64,000 nt of DNA from Roseiflexus sp. (GCA_017743475.1 JAGHYV010000001.1:1-64000); one strand, 5' to 3'. Positions 24,916 to 34,387 are shown, counted from the first letter of the stretch. Notes: a model not told the origin generated them from the letters alone. Numbers and translations are program-made.

Positions 24916-25392
24916 ATGAACGACCTTACCCATCTCGACGAATCAGGACGCGCGCGGATGGTCGATGTCGGCGCGAAAGATGATACATTGCGCGAGGCGG
25001 TAGCGCGCGGCGAGGTGCGGATGCGCCCCGAAACGTTGCAGCGCCTTGCAACAGGCAATACGCCCAAAGGCGATGTGCTTGCCACGGCGCGGATCGCCGG
25101 TATTATGGCCGCCAAGCGCACTCCGGACCTAATTCCGCTCTGTCACCCCCTGTTGCTCACCCACGTCACTGTTGATGCGCATCTTGATGTCGCAACCTCA
25201 ACAGTTCAGATCGAAGCAACAGTGCGCACCGTTGGCAAGACAGGTGTAGAAATGGAAGCACTGACCGCAGTAAGTGTCGCGGCGCTCACGATCTACGACA
25301 TGTGCAAAGCGATTGATCGCGAGATGCAGATTAGTGCAATCCGTCTTGTGCGCAAAAGCGGCGGGCGAAGCAGTGACTTCGTGAGCGATTAG
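24916..25392 (+). CDS. moaC: Cyclic pyranopterin monophosphate synthase accessory protein
   Basis: MoaC forms cyclic pyranopterin monophosphate from the product of MoaA in molybdenum cofactor synthesis. The ATG at 24916 ([18 protein letters not shown]) is the family-like start; the track's TTG at 24892 lies in the tRNA terminator. Key motifs are [16 protein letters not shown] and [24 protein letters not shown], and the length (158 aa) is normal. No moaA or other mo genes are adjacent. No good ribosome site is visible. It converges with the SDR gene with a 4-bp overlap of the stop codons. Confidence 0.95.
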   Translation: MNDLTHLDESGRARMVDVGAKDDTLREAVARGEVRMRPETLQRLATGNTPKGDVLATARIAGIMAAKRTPDLIPLCHPLLLTHVTVDAHLDVATSTVQIEATVRTVGKTGVEMEALTAVSVAALTIYDMCKAIDREMQISAIRLVRKSGGRSSDFVSD

Positions 25393-26117
25393 CGCAAAAG
25401 ATGCCCCCCATCAACCGGGAGTGTCACACCAGTTACATACCCGGCCTGTGCCAGGAAGATCACCGCATCGGCAATATCATCAGGGCTACCGATGCGCTGC
25501 AGCAGGGTGGTGCGTGCGACCCGTTCTGCCTGTTCAGCGCTCCAATCGTCAGGAAGCAGGACTGGACCCGGCGCAATCGCATTGACCCGAATTTCGGGCG
25601 CTAGGTCTTTTGCCAGCGCTCTGGTAAGTGTCACCACACCACCCTTGCTGATCAGGTACGGCGTGTGATTGCGCCACGGTCGTTCCACGCCCGCGTCGGC
25701 GATGTTGATAATTGCGCCATGCGATACGCGCAGGGCGTCAGCAGCACGTTGCGCGACGAAAAACATGCTGCGCAGGTTCGTGTTCAGCAACTCATTCCAA
25801 CGTTCTTCCGTCACGCTCCCAACCGGCGTTGATCCCCAAATGCCAGCATTGTTCACCAGAAGATCAAGCCGACCCCACTGTTCCAGCGTTGCGTCCACTA
25901 CACGCTCACAGTCAGCGACCCGGCTTAAGTCGCCGGGAATGGCGATACACTCCACGCCATACGTGCGCATTTCTAACATCACTTCTTCCGCTGACGCCGC
26001 AGATGTATGATAATGAATTGCAACCCGCATACCGGCGCGACCGAGCGCTAACGCGATCGCTCGCCCCAGTCGTCGCGCCCCGCCGGTGACCAGCGCAGCC
26101 TTGCCGTGAAGTCCCAT
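25389..26117 (-). CDS. Short-chain dehydrogenase resembling pteridine reductases
   Basis: 242 aa from the ATG at 26117. The Rossmann motif is TGGARRLG (residues 11-18), the TGxxxRxG form seen in FolM/PTR1-type pteridine reductases, and NNAG is at about 89-92. The catalytic serine is replaced by aspartate: IINIAD141 with Y154 and K158, again as in PTR1. A tetrahydrobiopterin/dihydrofolate-type substrate is therefore more likely than a simple ketone, although general SDR activity cannot be excluded. The track's 66 extra residues upstream are unsupported. Confidence 0.85.
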   Translation of the reverse strand: MGLHGKAALVTGGARRLGRAIALALGRAGMRVAIHYHTSAASAEEVMLEMRTYGVECIAIPGDLSRVADCERVVDATLEQWGRLDLLVNNAGIWGSTPVGSVTEERWNELLNTNLRSMFFVAQRAADALRVSHGAIINIADAGVERPWRNHTPYLISKGGVVTLTRALAKDLAPEIRVNAIAPGPVLLPDDWSAEQAERVARTTLLQRIGSPDDIADAVIFLAQAGYVTGVTLPVDGGHLLR

Positions 26118-26217
26118 GGTATGTCTTGCGCCTCCTGTCGTCCACGAAGAAACGAATCGATCAACGCACGAGCGAAAGCGCCAGCAAACGTGCGAATGAG
26201 ACAGCGAATCAAAGAAT

Positions 26218-27069
26218 TTACATAGATGATCGCGCCGCGGCAACGAACCGCCGCACCCGTTCAACATCCACACGATTTTCGATCCGACCGTCTTCTTTAA
26301 TGCTCGACCCGACAATCACGCCGTCTGCCACGTCCATAAAGGCAGCGATGTTGCGCTCATTGGCGCCACTGCCGATCAGAAGTGGGCGATCACCAGACAA
26401 CGCTTTCGCCTGTCGCACCTTCTCCAGATCGGGCGCATCACCGGTCATGCGCCCGGAAACGATCAACGCATCCGCGCCGCAGAAGCACGTCCACTCGATA
26501 TGGGTCGCCAGATCGATTCCTGGGAAGCGCACCGAATGCTTCTTATCGACATCGGCGAAGATTTTGATATGTTCGGCGTGCAGTTCCTTGCGTCGGCGCA
26601 TCAGGTCGGCAGCGCACCCCTCGTCCCACGCACCCGTATCCCATACTCCTGACCCGGTGAACATGCAGACGCGAATGAAACTGGCGCCGGCAGCAAGAGC
26701 AATCCCCAGGAGCGCGACACCGCCATTGTGCACTAGATTGATGCCAAGCGGCAGATCGATTGCGCGGCGAACGGCATGCGCCGCGACAGCATGGGCTGCG
26801 ATACTCTCCGGTTGCACATTCGGACCAGCACGAAATGGAATATCCCACATATTCTCGACGATTACCCCATCGACGCCGCCTTCAGCCAGAGCGTGGGCAT
26901 CGTAGAGCGCCTGATCAATGATCGTCTGCATTCCGTAGCCAGTATACGCTGGCGCACCCGGCAGGGGCCAGAGATGCACCATGCCGATAATCGGCTTCGG
27001 CGTGCGAAAGATTGCGCTCAAATCACGGATCCGCAGCGCATCGAGATGCTGTTTCCAGGGAGGTGTCAT
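26218..27069 (-). CDS. BtpA/SgcQ-family TIM-barrel protein
   Basis: 283 aa. PKPIIGMVHLWPLPGAPAYTGYGMQTIIDQALYDAHALAEGGVDGVIVENMWDIPF is the BtpA-family signature, and GADALIVSGRMTGDAPDLEKVRQAKA plus IGSGANERNIAAFMDVADGVIVGSSIKEDG form the C-terminal phosphate-site half of the barrel. In cyanobacteria BtpA is needed for photosystem I stability, while SgcQ-type homologues occur in sugar gene clusters; the biochemical activity is unknown. A likely promoter (TTGAAG, 16 bp, TATACC at 27078-27083) ends only ~10 bp before the ATG and no ribosome site is seen, so the mRNA may be nearly leaderless. Confidence 0.88.
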   Translation of the reverse strand: MTPPWKQHLDALRIRDLSAIFRTPKPIIGMVHLWPLPGAPAYTGYGMQTIIDQALYDAHALAEGGVDGVIVENMWDIPFRAGPNVQPESIAAHAVAAHAVRRAIDLPLGINLVHNGGVALLGIALAAGASFIRVCMFTGSGVWDTGAWDEGCAADLMRRRKELHAEHIKIFADVDKKHSVRFPGIDLATHIEWTCFCGADALIVSGRMTGDAPDLEKVRQAKALSGDRPLLIGSGANERNIAAFMDVADGVIVGSSIKEDGRIENRVDVERVRRFVAAARSSM

Positions 27070-27798
27070 GGTTTGTCGGTATAAAATTCTTTACGAATGC
27101 TTCAATGATAACAGGCGGAGGGGAGGGATGTCAACGAAACGTGTTGGAGAGGTTGAACAATGAAGGACGCACGGTACACGGGATAATGTCTCTCTCGGAG
27201 GGAGCGTTCCGGGGAACGATCACCGGTTTGCCGCACTCTGCCATGCGTTTGCCCCCTCATTCCCCCAACCCCCACAGGGAGAGAAGGGGGAGTTTGAGCA
27301 TCCTGATGCCTGAAACGGGGGAAGAAACGCAATTGCCGTGGGGCTTATGGAGATTGAGAATTAAATCCGCTATACCGAACGAGCCGTGGGGCTGAAGCCC
27401 TCGGCTACGCAGGGCGACGCCCGCCTGCGCGGGCGAGAGCGGAGTAATTGTTCAAAGACTATAAGCCCTCGGCTACGCGGTGCGAAGCTCGCCTGCGCGG
27501 AACGCGAACTCCAATGGTGACCCTCCCGACCATCGGCTATCGGCTACGAGAAGCCCTCGGCTATGCAGAGCAAAGCCTGCCTGCGCAGACTAGAGCGGAT
27601 TATGTATCCAAGGCCCATAATTTCGATCTACGAGAGAAGCGACCGAGCTAGAAGCGGACGCCTCGCGCAATGCGGTAGGCGCAGATAGGGGTCAACGTAA
27701 TCTGAGAACTGCTACAACCCTACACCGCGCTGCGGAAGTAGTCGCCGGGTAGCAATGTTTTGCTATTTGGCAGGGGATTGATTGCGACTGCTATGACC
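27070..27798. repeat. 729-bp spacer with repeated GCCCTCGGCTAC elements and a remnant of the small gene
   Basis: About 27396-27600 holds three imperfect copies of gccctcggctacgc(a/g)g(a/g)gc(g/a)a(c/a)gcccgcctgcgcgggcgaga, about 70-85 bp apart. The same element occurs in reverse orientation at 62405-62550. A further motif (ggggct...atggagattgagaattaaatccgctata, 27342-27375) is shared with 49255-49275 and 62560-62620. Bases 27703-27745 duplicate the 3' end of the gene at 27799. ORFs here are repeat artefacts. Confidence 0.7.
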
Positions 27799-27963
27799 CT
27801 ACGCTGCATTGCGGAAGTAGTCGCCGCTCATCAGCTCGAAGATCAACTGATCAAGCGTGATCTCAGCTTCGTGGTAGGTCCGCGCGAAACCAACGAGTTC
27901 TCCGTCCAGGTACATCGCGTAGTCGTGTGTTTCGTGGTCGTAGACGATTTCTTTCCGGTACAT
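27799..27963 (-). CDS. 54-aa conserved-looking small protein (not in ORF track)
   Basis: The minus strand encodes MYRKEIVYDHETHDYAMYLD, then GELVGFARTYHEAEITLDQ and LIFELMSGDYFRNAA, 54 residues. Support is strong for such a short ORF: gggggaca 4-11 nt before the ATG as ribosome site, and a promoter TTGACA (28020-28025)/16 bp/TATACT (27998-28003) directly upstream. The protein is acidic and polar with no membrane segment or signal. A second, truncated copy of its 3' end lies just downstream. I think similar small proteins are common in Chloroflexota, but no function is known to me. Confidence 0.75.
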   Translation of the reverse strand: MYRKEIVYDHETHDYAMYLDGELVGFARTYHEAEITLDQLIFELMSGDYFRNAA

Positions 27964-27997
27964 GCTTGTCCCCCTTTTTTGTTTGTATCCCGTGTCT

Positions 27998-28025
27998 AGT
28001 ATAGCACAAACGTTCTAAATGTCAA
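27998..28025 (-). promoter_or_regulatory. Promoter of the 54-aa gene
   Basis: TTGACA at 28020-28025, 16-bp spacer, TATACT at 27998-28003 on the minus strand; close to both consensus hexamers. It lies in the short divergent region shared with the GT39-like gene. Confidence 0.75.
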
Positions 28026-28056
28026 GCATGACTTGCAGCGTGTGCTTCCCTGGAGT

Positions 28057-30675
28057 ATGATGGCGTGTCGCTGCGGCTTTTGCTGGTATGGAAACCGGTC
28101 TGTGCGCTGGCTTTACCTGCAATATGATCGTGTTACTGTTCCGGCTGCGCCCGGCAGCGTCGTTCTGCTGGCGCTGGTAATCCTGTCGCTGGTGCTGGGT
28201 GCACGCATAGCGCAGCTGGATCAACGTCTGACGGTTGATGACCCGGATGCATGGCGCGCGCTGGTAGGTTTTTATGATGTCGAGCGCAATCCGACTGACG
28301 TTTTTCGCTGGTCGCGCCCGGAGGCGGCGTTGTTCCTGTTTGGCTTCGATGGGCGCCCGGCACAGGTGATGCTGCGCATCGCTGCGCCACGGAGCGATGC
28401 CGATCCGTCGGTGCTTTCGGTGAGCATGCGCGGGCGCGCTGTTGGAACCTTCTCCGTCGCACCCGGCTGGCGACGCTACTACCTGCTCGCTCCAACCGAT
28501 CCGGCAGGTGATACGCCGCTGTTGCTGCGCACCGCTGTCTACCGTCCGCCTGGCGATGGGCGCGATCTTGGGGTGGTTCTCACGGAGTTCGTAGCGCGTC
28601 CATTGACCGAAGCAGCATGGTTCCCGCCGCCAGTGCGCGCGATTTTTCTTGCGTCATTCCCTGTGCTTGGCTGGCTTGCACTGATCCAGCGCGCGCTACG
28701 CCAGGCGCCGGAACGCCGACTATTGCACTTGCGCTGGATTGGCGTGGCACTCCTGGTACTCCTGGCAGGCGCTGCTGCTGCGTTTCCGCGTGTATCAGGG
28801 TACTGGCTTCCAACCATTGGATGGCCCTGGTGGCCCTTGCTGCCTCTGATACTTATTGTCGCCTGGCAACCAATGCGCCCACTGGTGGTGCGTAGCGTTG
28901 CCCGACTGCACGCTCTGGGGCCACTGGCGCTGTGGGGCGGCGCCGTTCTTGCGGTGGTTCTGGTCGTAGCGCTGCGCCTTGGCCTGTTGCCAGTAATCGG
29001 AATGAGCGGACTGATGGCTGCCGTGACGCTGGTGGTCGTAGCGGCCGGTGCATATGCCGGGCCGAATGACGCGGACGACCGGTTAGATCGCCGCACCGAG
29101 GCGCTTGCGCTGGTTGCAATCACGGCTGTGGCGCTGGCGTTGCGCCTCTACCGCCTCGACGATCTACCCGCCGGTATGTGGCGTGATGAGGCGCGTCACG
29201 GGATGCAGGCGCTGCGAATCTGGAATGACCCGACCTACCGTCCGGTCTATGTGGTGGGTGGCGCCGATCTGCCAGCGCTGCTCTTCTACCTGATGGCGCC
29301 GGTGCTGGCGATTGCAGGACCGGGCGCAGGATCAGTGCGGTTGGTCAGCGCCCTGGCGGGTGCGTTCATGCCGCTGGCGCTCTGGTGGGCGGCGCAACCG
29401 ATCCTTGGGACGCGGGCGGCAGTGTACGGCGCGGCATTCCTTGCCTGGGCTTCGTGGGGCTTGAGCATGAGTCGCTGGGCATTTCCTGCGACCCTTGATC
29501 ATCTGCTGGAACTTGCGGCGATTGGGGTGATGTGGCGGGCACTGGGGCAACCCACACGCTGGCGCGCACTGGCTGGCATGGCGCTGGCGGGCGCGCTGGC
29601 AGCGCTGGCGGCATACGCCTACCATACAGGTCGCCTTGCACCGATCGTGTTTGCTCTCCTCACCGCGCTGCGTCTCGGTCGTGACACGACGGCATGGCGA
29701 CGGGCGCTGCCTGGACTGGCGGCTGCTGCCGTTGCGGGAATGATTGTGCTCCTGCCGCTCCTGTGGTTCATCACCGGTGACTTCGAGGGGTACAACCGCC
29801 GCACAGGAGCGGTTGCGATCAGCAACAGTCAGAGCCTGGAGAAACGCACGATAGCGCTGGTGCTGGATAATGTCGCTCGTTACATGGGGATGTGGCACAT
29901 TGCTGGTGATCCAAACGGGCGGCACCACGCTCCTGGCGCGCCGATGCTCGATCCGCTGGCAGGCGCGTGCTTCGCTGTCGGGGTTGGGCTAGCAGTCGCG
30001 CGATGGCGAACGCGCGCGTGCATTCCGCTCGTATGGCTGGCGCTGGCACTCATTCCGGGCATTTTTAGCACGAATGCGCCACATGCCATGCGTTCGCTCG
30101 GTGCGCTCGCACCCTCCTGTATGCTAGCGGGAATGGCGCTTGACGCTCTGGTTGGATCTGCACGAAATGCTGCTTCAGAGCGACGGCGACGGGTCGTTCC
30201 CGCAATCGTTGCAGGAACGCTGGCTCTCAGCTTGGGGTTTAATGTCTGGCTCTACTTCGTTCATATGCCGCGCAATCCGGCAGTCTACCACGAGTTCGAC
30301 CTCACCGAAACGGCAGCCGGTCGGGTGGCGCGCGCAACGGCGCTGGCAGATGATCCGCGTCTGCGTGCGGTGCAGGTGTTCCTGGATCGACGGTTGATCG
30401 CCCAGGACACGGTGCGCTTTCTGACCTTAGATGTGACGGTTGGCACATTCGATGGGGTGCGGTTGTCGGAAGCGGTGGATGGCGATGTGTTGCTGATCCT
30501 GCCTCCGGGTGCGTCTGACAATGAACGCGCGGCAGCGCTGGCAGCGCTCGGTCCTGCAGCGCGTGAACTGGAAGCGCCGCTTCTGCCAAACGGTGAAGCG
30601 CCGCTGTTCCTGGCGTATGGCGTCGGCGACGGAGCGCAGCGATTACTGGAGGCAACGTTTTTCCGGGGTCAGTAG
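28057..30675 (+). CDS. GT39/PMT-like polytopic membrane glycosyltransferase
   Basis: A large (~870-aa) integral membrane protein. An N-terminal helix (about 40 residues in) and a soluble beta-rich region (about 60-190) precede roughly a dozen hydrophobic helices. The first periplasmic loop motif RLDDLPAGMWRDEARHGMQALRIW carries the Asp-Glu pair typical of GT-C enzymes that use polyprenyl-phosphate sugars. A soluble C-terminal region of ~130 residues ends the protein. It probably transfers sugar to a lipid or protein on the outer face of the membrane; substrate unknown. The start is uncertain: the track's TTG at 28033, ATGs at 28057/28060 and later GTGs are all possible and none has an ideal ribosome site. 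Confidence 0.8.
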   Translation: MMACRCGFCWYGNRSVRWLYLQYDRVTVPAAPGSVVLLALVILSLVLGARIAQLDQRLTVDDPDAWRALVGFYDVERNPTDVFRWSRPEAALFLFGFDGRPAQVMLRIAAPRSDADPSVLSVSMRGRAVGTFSVAPGWRRYYLLAPTDPAGDTPLLLRTAVYRPPGDGRDLGVVLTEFVARPLTEAAWFPPPVRAIFLASFPVLGWLALIQRALRQAPERRLLHLRWIGVALLVLLAGAAAAFPRVSGYWLPTIGWPWWPLLPLILIVAWQPMRPLVVRSVARLHALGPLALWGGAVLAVVLVVALRLGLLPVIGMSGLMAAVTLVVVAAGAYAGPNDADDRLDRRTEALALVAITAVALALRLYRLDDLPAGMWRDEARHGMQALRIWNDPTYRPVYVVGGADLPALLFYLMAPVLAIAGPGAGSVRLVSALAGAFMPLALWWAAQPILGTRAAVYGAAFLAWASWGLSMSRWAFPATLDHLLELAAIGVMWRALGQPTRWRALAGMALAGALAALAAYAYHTGRLAPIVFALLTALRLGRDTTAWRRALPGLAAAAVAGMIVLLPLLWFITGDFEGYNRRTGAVAISNSQSLEKRTIALVLDNVARYMGMWHIAGDPNGRHHAPGAPMLDPLAGACFAVGVGLAVARWRTRACIPLVWLALALIPGIFSTNAPHAMRSLGALAPSCMLAGMALDALVGSARNAASERRRRVVPAIVAGTLALSLGFNVWLYFVHMPRNPAVYHEFDLTETAAGRVARATALADDPRLRAVQVFLDRRLIAQDTVRFLTLDVTVGTFDGVRLSEAVDGDVLLILPPGASDNERAAALAALGPAARELEAPLLPNGEAPLFLAYGVGDGAQRLLEATFFRGQ

Positions 30676-30676
30676 G

Positions 30677-30700
30677 GCGCCCACGAGGGGCGCTTCTCTC
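30677..30700 (+). terminator. Weak terminator after the GT39-like gene
   Basis: GCGCCC-acgag-GGGCGC followed by ttctctc, starting right after the stop codon. The T tract is poor. Confidence 0.5.
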
Positions 30701-30783
30701 ATATCACGGGGTGCTGGAAAATTCCATCCCTGCAAGGAAGCGCCCCGGTCATATGGCTATCGCCTTCGACCCCAGGGCAGCAT

Positions 30784-32667
30784 CTACCTGCGCGCGGCGG
30801 CTTCCATCAACGCCTGAATGCGCCCAACCATATCAGCGGGGTTGGGGTGCAATCCTTCGAGCAACAGTGCACTGTCGTACATCTGCTCGATCAGGTGTCG
30901 CACCAGCGTCGCATCGTTCCCCGACTCCACCAGGCGCGCCAGATCGACGATCAGTGGATGACCGCGATTCAGTTCGACAATCTTCGGCGGAACTTTAAAA
31001 TCGCGGTCCAGAATGCGCTGAACGCGCGCCATCTCGCGGTTGTACTGCTGATCCTCTGGCGACACCAGACGCAACGGGTTGTGACGCAGCACATTCGACG
31101 CGCGTACCGACACGATACGGTCGCCGAGTGTTTCCTTGAAGGCATTCACCAGTCTGGTGAATTGTTCATCACTGATCGAAACCTCAGGCGCTGGCGCTTC
31201 ACCCGGCAGCGAAAGGTTAGGATCGTCCACATTGCGCAGTTTCAACCCCTGGTACTCGCGCAACCCGTTGAGCATAAAACTATCCATCACATCATAGAGC
31301 AACAGCGCTTCGATCCCGCGATCGGTCAGGGCGTCGAGATGCGGACTGCGACGCGCGCTCTCCAGGTCGGCGGCGAGCACGTAGTAGATTTCCTTCTGCC
31401 CCTCAACCATTCGCTCCTTGTATTCAGCAAGCGACGCCAGTTGATCACCCGATCTGGTGGTGTGGAAACGCAGCAGCGGCAACAGGTCGTCACGCGCCAG
31501 CGGGTCAGTTGCGATCCCTTCTTTGATGAACGGGCTGAACTCATTCCAAAAGGTCGCGTACTTTTGCGCATCCTTTTCCGCCAGTTCGACCAGTTCCTTC
31601 GTCAGGCGGTTGGTCAGCGACTTCTTGATCCGCTGCAACATCGGGTCGCGGTTCGGTCCAACATCGCGCTGCACGCTTTCACGCGACACATTGAGCGGCA
31701 GATCCTCGCTGTCCACCACACCCTCGACGAAACGGAAGTATGGCGGAAGCACGTCTTTCGCGTCTTCCTGGATCAGTACCTTGCGTGAGTAGAGACGGAT
31801 CTTCCCTTCCATCCGCCGTTCAATCAGACCACGCTCGCGCTTCGCAGGCACAAACAGGATGGCGTGCAGATCGAGCGGCGCTTCGGATGAGAAATGCACT
31901 GCCAGGAGCGGATCTTCGTAATCGAAGGTCATCTGACGGTAGAAATCGTTGTACTGCGACTGCTCAACGCTGCGCGGCTGTTGCCGCCAGAGGGCGGTCG
32001 ACTCATTCACGCGCTCGTTACCGATGTAGATCGGGAAAGCAATGTAATTCGAGTGGCGGCGAACGATCTGCCGCAGGCGCCACTCATCGGCAAACTCGTG
32101 CGCCTCTTCTTTCAGTTTGAGGATGATCGTTGTACCGCGCTGCGCACGTTCCGCAGTATCAACGATGAAACTCTCACCGCCGCGCGAACGCCAGAGCGCC
32201 GCTTCGGCGTCAGGACGGTAGGAGAGCGAAATGACAGTCACCTCATCTGCAACAACAAATGCGGAGTAGAAGCCGACGCCAAACTGACCGATGATATTCG
32301 AGCGTTGCGCTTCTTCGAGATGTTCGATCAGGGCGCGTGTACCGGAGTGCGCAATCGTTCCCAGATTCTCGATCAGTTCCTCACGGGTCATGCCAATGCC
32401 GGTGTCGCTGATCGTGATCGTTTTGGCGTCCTTATCGACACTGATCCGAATTTCGAGGTCAGCGTCTGGATCGCGCACCTGCTGATTGGTCACCATCTCG
32501 AACTGAACGCGATGGAGAGCGTCAGAGGCGTTCGAGATCAATTCGCGCAGAAAGATTTCGCGATCAGTATAGAGTGAATGCGCCAGAATGTTGAGCAACT
32601 GACGCACTTCGGCACGAAACGGCACTGCCGTGGGTGCATGGGTCGTGGCTTCAATTTCAGCAGTCAT
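30784..32667 (-). CDS. htpG: Hsp90-family chaperone
   Basis: Cytoplasmic ATP-dependent chaperone. From the ATG at 32667 (ggag 8 nt upstream) the product is 627 aa, a normal length. The GHKL ATPase domain shows the Hsp90 N-box ELISNASDALHRV, ISDTGIGMTREELIENLGTIAHSGT and GQFGVGFYSAFVVAD; the middle domain includes LPLNVSRESVQRD with the conserved arginine for ATP hydrolysis. The C-terminal dimerisation domain is complete and lacks an MEEVD tail, as expected for bacteria. The 21 extra residues of the track start are unsupported. Confidence 0.96.
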   Translation of the reverse strand: MTAEIEATTHAPTAVPFRAEVRQLLNILAHSLYTDREIFLRELISNASDALHRVQFEMVTNQQVRDPDADLEIRISVDKDAKTITISDTGIGMTREELIENLGTIAHSGTRALIEHLEEAQRSNIIGQFGVGFYSAFVVADEVTVISLSYRPDAEAALWRSRGGESFIVDTAERAQRGTTIILKLKEEAHEFADEWRLRQIVRRHSNYIAFPIYIGNERVNESTALWRQQPRSVEQSQYNDFYRQMTFDYEDPLLAVHFSSEAPLDLHAILFVPAKRERGLIERRMEGKIRLYSRKVLIQEDAKDVLPPYFRFVEGVVDSEDLPLNVSRESVQRDVGPNRDPMLQRIKKSLTNRLTKELVELAEKDAQKYATFWNEFSPFIKEGIATDPLARDDLLPLLRFHTTRSGDQLASLAEYKERMVEGQKEIYYVLAADLESARRSPHLDALTDRGIEALLLYDVMDSFMLNGLREYQGLKLRNVDDPNLSLPGEAPAPEVSISDEQFTRLVNAFKETLGDRIVSVRASNVLRHNPLRLVSPEDQQYNREMARVQRILDRDFKVPPKIVELNRGHPLIVDLARLVESGNDATLVRHLIEQMYDSALLLEGLHPNPADMVGRIQALMEAAARR

Positions 32668-32712
32668 ACTGTGTGCTCCAGTGTCTTTAGAAGATCGCAC
32701 GCACACTACCTC

Positions 32713-32730
32713 GTGCGGATCGCTCCGCAC
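32713..32730. promoter_or_regulatory. Hairpin in the htpG upstream region
   Basis: GTGCGGA-tcgc-TCCGCAC, a perfect 7-bp stem about 45 bp before the htpG start. It could influence translation or mRNA stability of the heat-shock gene, or simply be incidental. Confidence 0.35.
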
Positions 32731-32824
32731 TGGCAGCGCGCTCCACCAAACCGGAATGCTTATTCCATGATAATGGGAAGGGCGGCGCGCGCGCGCTAAT
32801 CTTTTGTTAGAGTTTAACGTAAAA

Positions 32825-32851
32825 AAGAGACGTTGCTTAGCAACGTCTCTT
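32825..32851 (-). terminator. Terminator of the RND efflux operon
   Basis: AAGAGACGTTGC-tta-GCAACGTCTCTT, a perfect 12-bp stem; on the minus strand it runs into TTTTac. It lies 24 bp after the adaptor gene. Confidence 0.88.
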
Positions 32852-32874
32852 CAGTAATGACGCGGAAAAACCCC

Positions 32875-34308
32875 TTATTCTAGAATTTCGACCCGCGCGC
32901 TCATGCCAGCGCGCAGCCCGGTGATGTCGTCCAGCGCGATGCGCACCCGATAACTGCGCGACAATCCCTGCACCGTTGCAGTTGGAGCAATGAACTCGAC
33001 CTTGCCAGTGTACTCGCGATCGGGAATGCTGCTGACCGACACCTTCGCCGGTTGCCCTTCACGCACCCGAACAATATCCACGTCGCTAATCTGGACATCG
33101 ACGTACAGGCTGCTCATATCGACGATCTGGATCGCTGGCAGCCCCTGGGTGACACTTGGGTCGCCAGGGTCGATGGAGACGATCGAGATGATGCCATCGA
33201 ACGGCGCACGCAGTTCAGCACGTTCGCGGTTGATCTGCGCCAGCGTCAGCGCTGCCTGCGCCTGTTCCACGGCTGCGCGCGCTGCGGCTTTCTGCGATTC
33301 ACGCGGATCAGGAATAATGCGCGCTTCCTGGGCGCGTGCCTGCGCCAGCGCCGCCCTGGCTGCCGCAAGCCGGTCCGGGTCAGGCGGCAACCGGAGTTTT
33401 TCGAGAGACAGGCGCGCCTGTTCGACCTGCGCTTCTGCCGCCTGAATGCCGGTCACCTCTGCCTGGCGCGCGCTCTCAGCGCCCTTTATCGCCAGTTCGA
33501 GCGCCTTTTCTGCCTGGCGCAATCCGGCTTCTGCCTGAACGAATTGGGCGTAGTAGTTTTCGCGTTGCCCATCGCTCAGTTTGTTGGGCACACGCTGACC
33601 GTTGGGCGCTGTCACTTCGGGAGCGATCGGGTCATTGCCGGTGTCGCGCGCATACTCCCAGTTGTACTTCGCCTGCGCATACCGCGCCTGCGCCTGTGTC
33701 AGCGCTGCCGCCGCCTGTTCCATCTGGATTTCAGCCTGGGTCTTGGCGAACGAGAGACGGTCGCGGGTGGCTTGCAGATTGGCTTCGGCTGCCGCTAGCG
33801 CCGCTTCCGCCATGCGAATATCCTGCTCCTTTGGTCCACGCTGCAACGCCTCGAGTGCTGCCTGTGCCTGCGCGACTGCGGCGCGCGCTGCGTTGAGCTC
33901 CGCCTGGCGTGGCGCTTCGGTCAGCGCTGCTTCCTGCGCCAGCGCATTGGCAAGCGCCGCCTTCGCCTGCTCCAGTTGCTGATCGAACGCACGCGTGTCG
34001 AGAATGGCAAGCAGATCGCCCTTTTTGACAATATCGCCTTCCTTGACGAACACCTGCGCCACTGTGCCCTGTACCTGGAACGACAGGTTGGCATCCTGCG
34101 CACTCTTGACTTCGCCGATGCCGGTGACGCCTAACTGGATCGGTTGACTGGTCGGCAACGGCACGAGCGTCGGCACAACGACGGTTGGCGCGACCGCCGT
34201 CGGTGCACCAACGGTCGGTGAAGGCATAGCGGACTGCGCGCCGCACGCCGCTAGAACCAGAGCGGTCAAACCTACTACGACGCCTGTGATCACACGATCA
34301 CGTTTCAC
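32875..34308 (-). CDS. RND efflux membrane-fusion (HlyD/AcrA-type) lipoprotein
   Basis: A 477-aa periplasmic-side adaptor. It starts with GTG (gaggag 9 nt upstream) and has a lipoprotein signal ending in LVLAAC22. A proline/valine/threonine linker is followed by the biotinyl-lipoyl half VKEGDIVKKGDLLAILDTRAFDQQLEQAKAAL, a very long alanine/glutamine-rich coiled coil (about 115-360), the second lipoyl half AELRAPFDGIISIVSIDPGDPSV and a beta-barrel domain (VDVQISDVDIVRVREGQPAKV). It couples to the permease gene 79 bp upstream. No outer-membrane factor gene is adjacent. Confidence 0.92.
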   Translation of the reverse strand: MKRDRVITGVVVGLTALVLAACGAQSAMPSPTVGAPTAVAPTVVVPTLVPLPTSQPIQLGVTGIGEVKSAQDANLSFQVQGTVAQVFVKEGDIVKKGDLLAILDTRAFDQQLEQAKAALANALAQEAALTEAPRQAELNAARAAVAQAQAALEALQRGPKEQDIRMAEAALAAAEANLQATRDRLSFAKTQAEIQMEQAAAALTQAQARYAQAKYNWEYARDTGNDPIAPEVTAPNGQRVPNKLSDGQRENYYAQFVQAEAGLRQAEKALELAIKGAESARQAEVTGIQAAEAQVEQARLSLEKLRLPPDPDRLAAARAALAQARAQEARIIPDPRESQKAAARAAVEQAQAALTLAQINRERAELRAPFDGIISIVSIDPGDPSVTQGLPAIQIVDMSSLYVDVQISDVDIVRVREGQPAKVSVSSIPDREYTGKVEFIAPTATVQGLSRSYRVRIALDDITGLRAGMSARVEILE

Positions 34309-34387
34309 GGTACGATTCTCCTCTTACGTGGACTGGATTGATCTCTTCCCTGACGCCACTGAAACCTGCGCAAGGAACAATCTGGAA

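Noticed and set aside
27396-27600. CRISPR array
   Set aside because: Repeat units are degenerate, 70-85 bp apart and palindromic at the DNA level without uniform spacers, and no cas genes are present.
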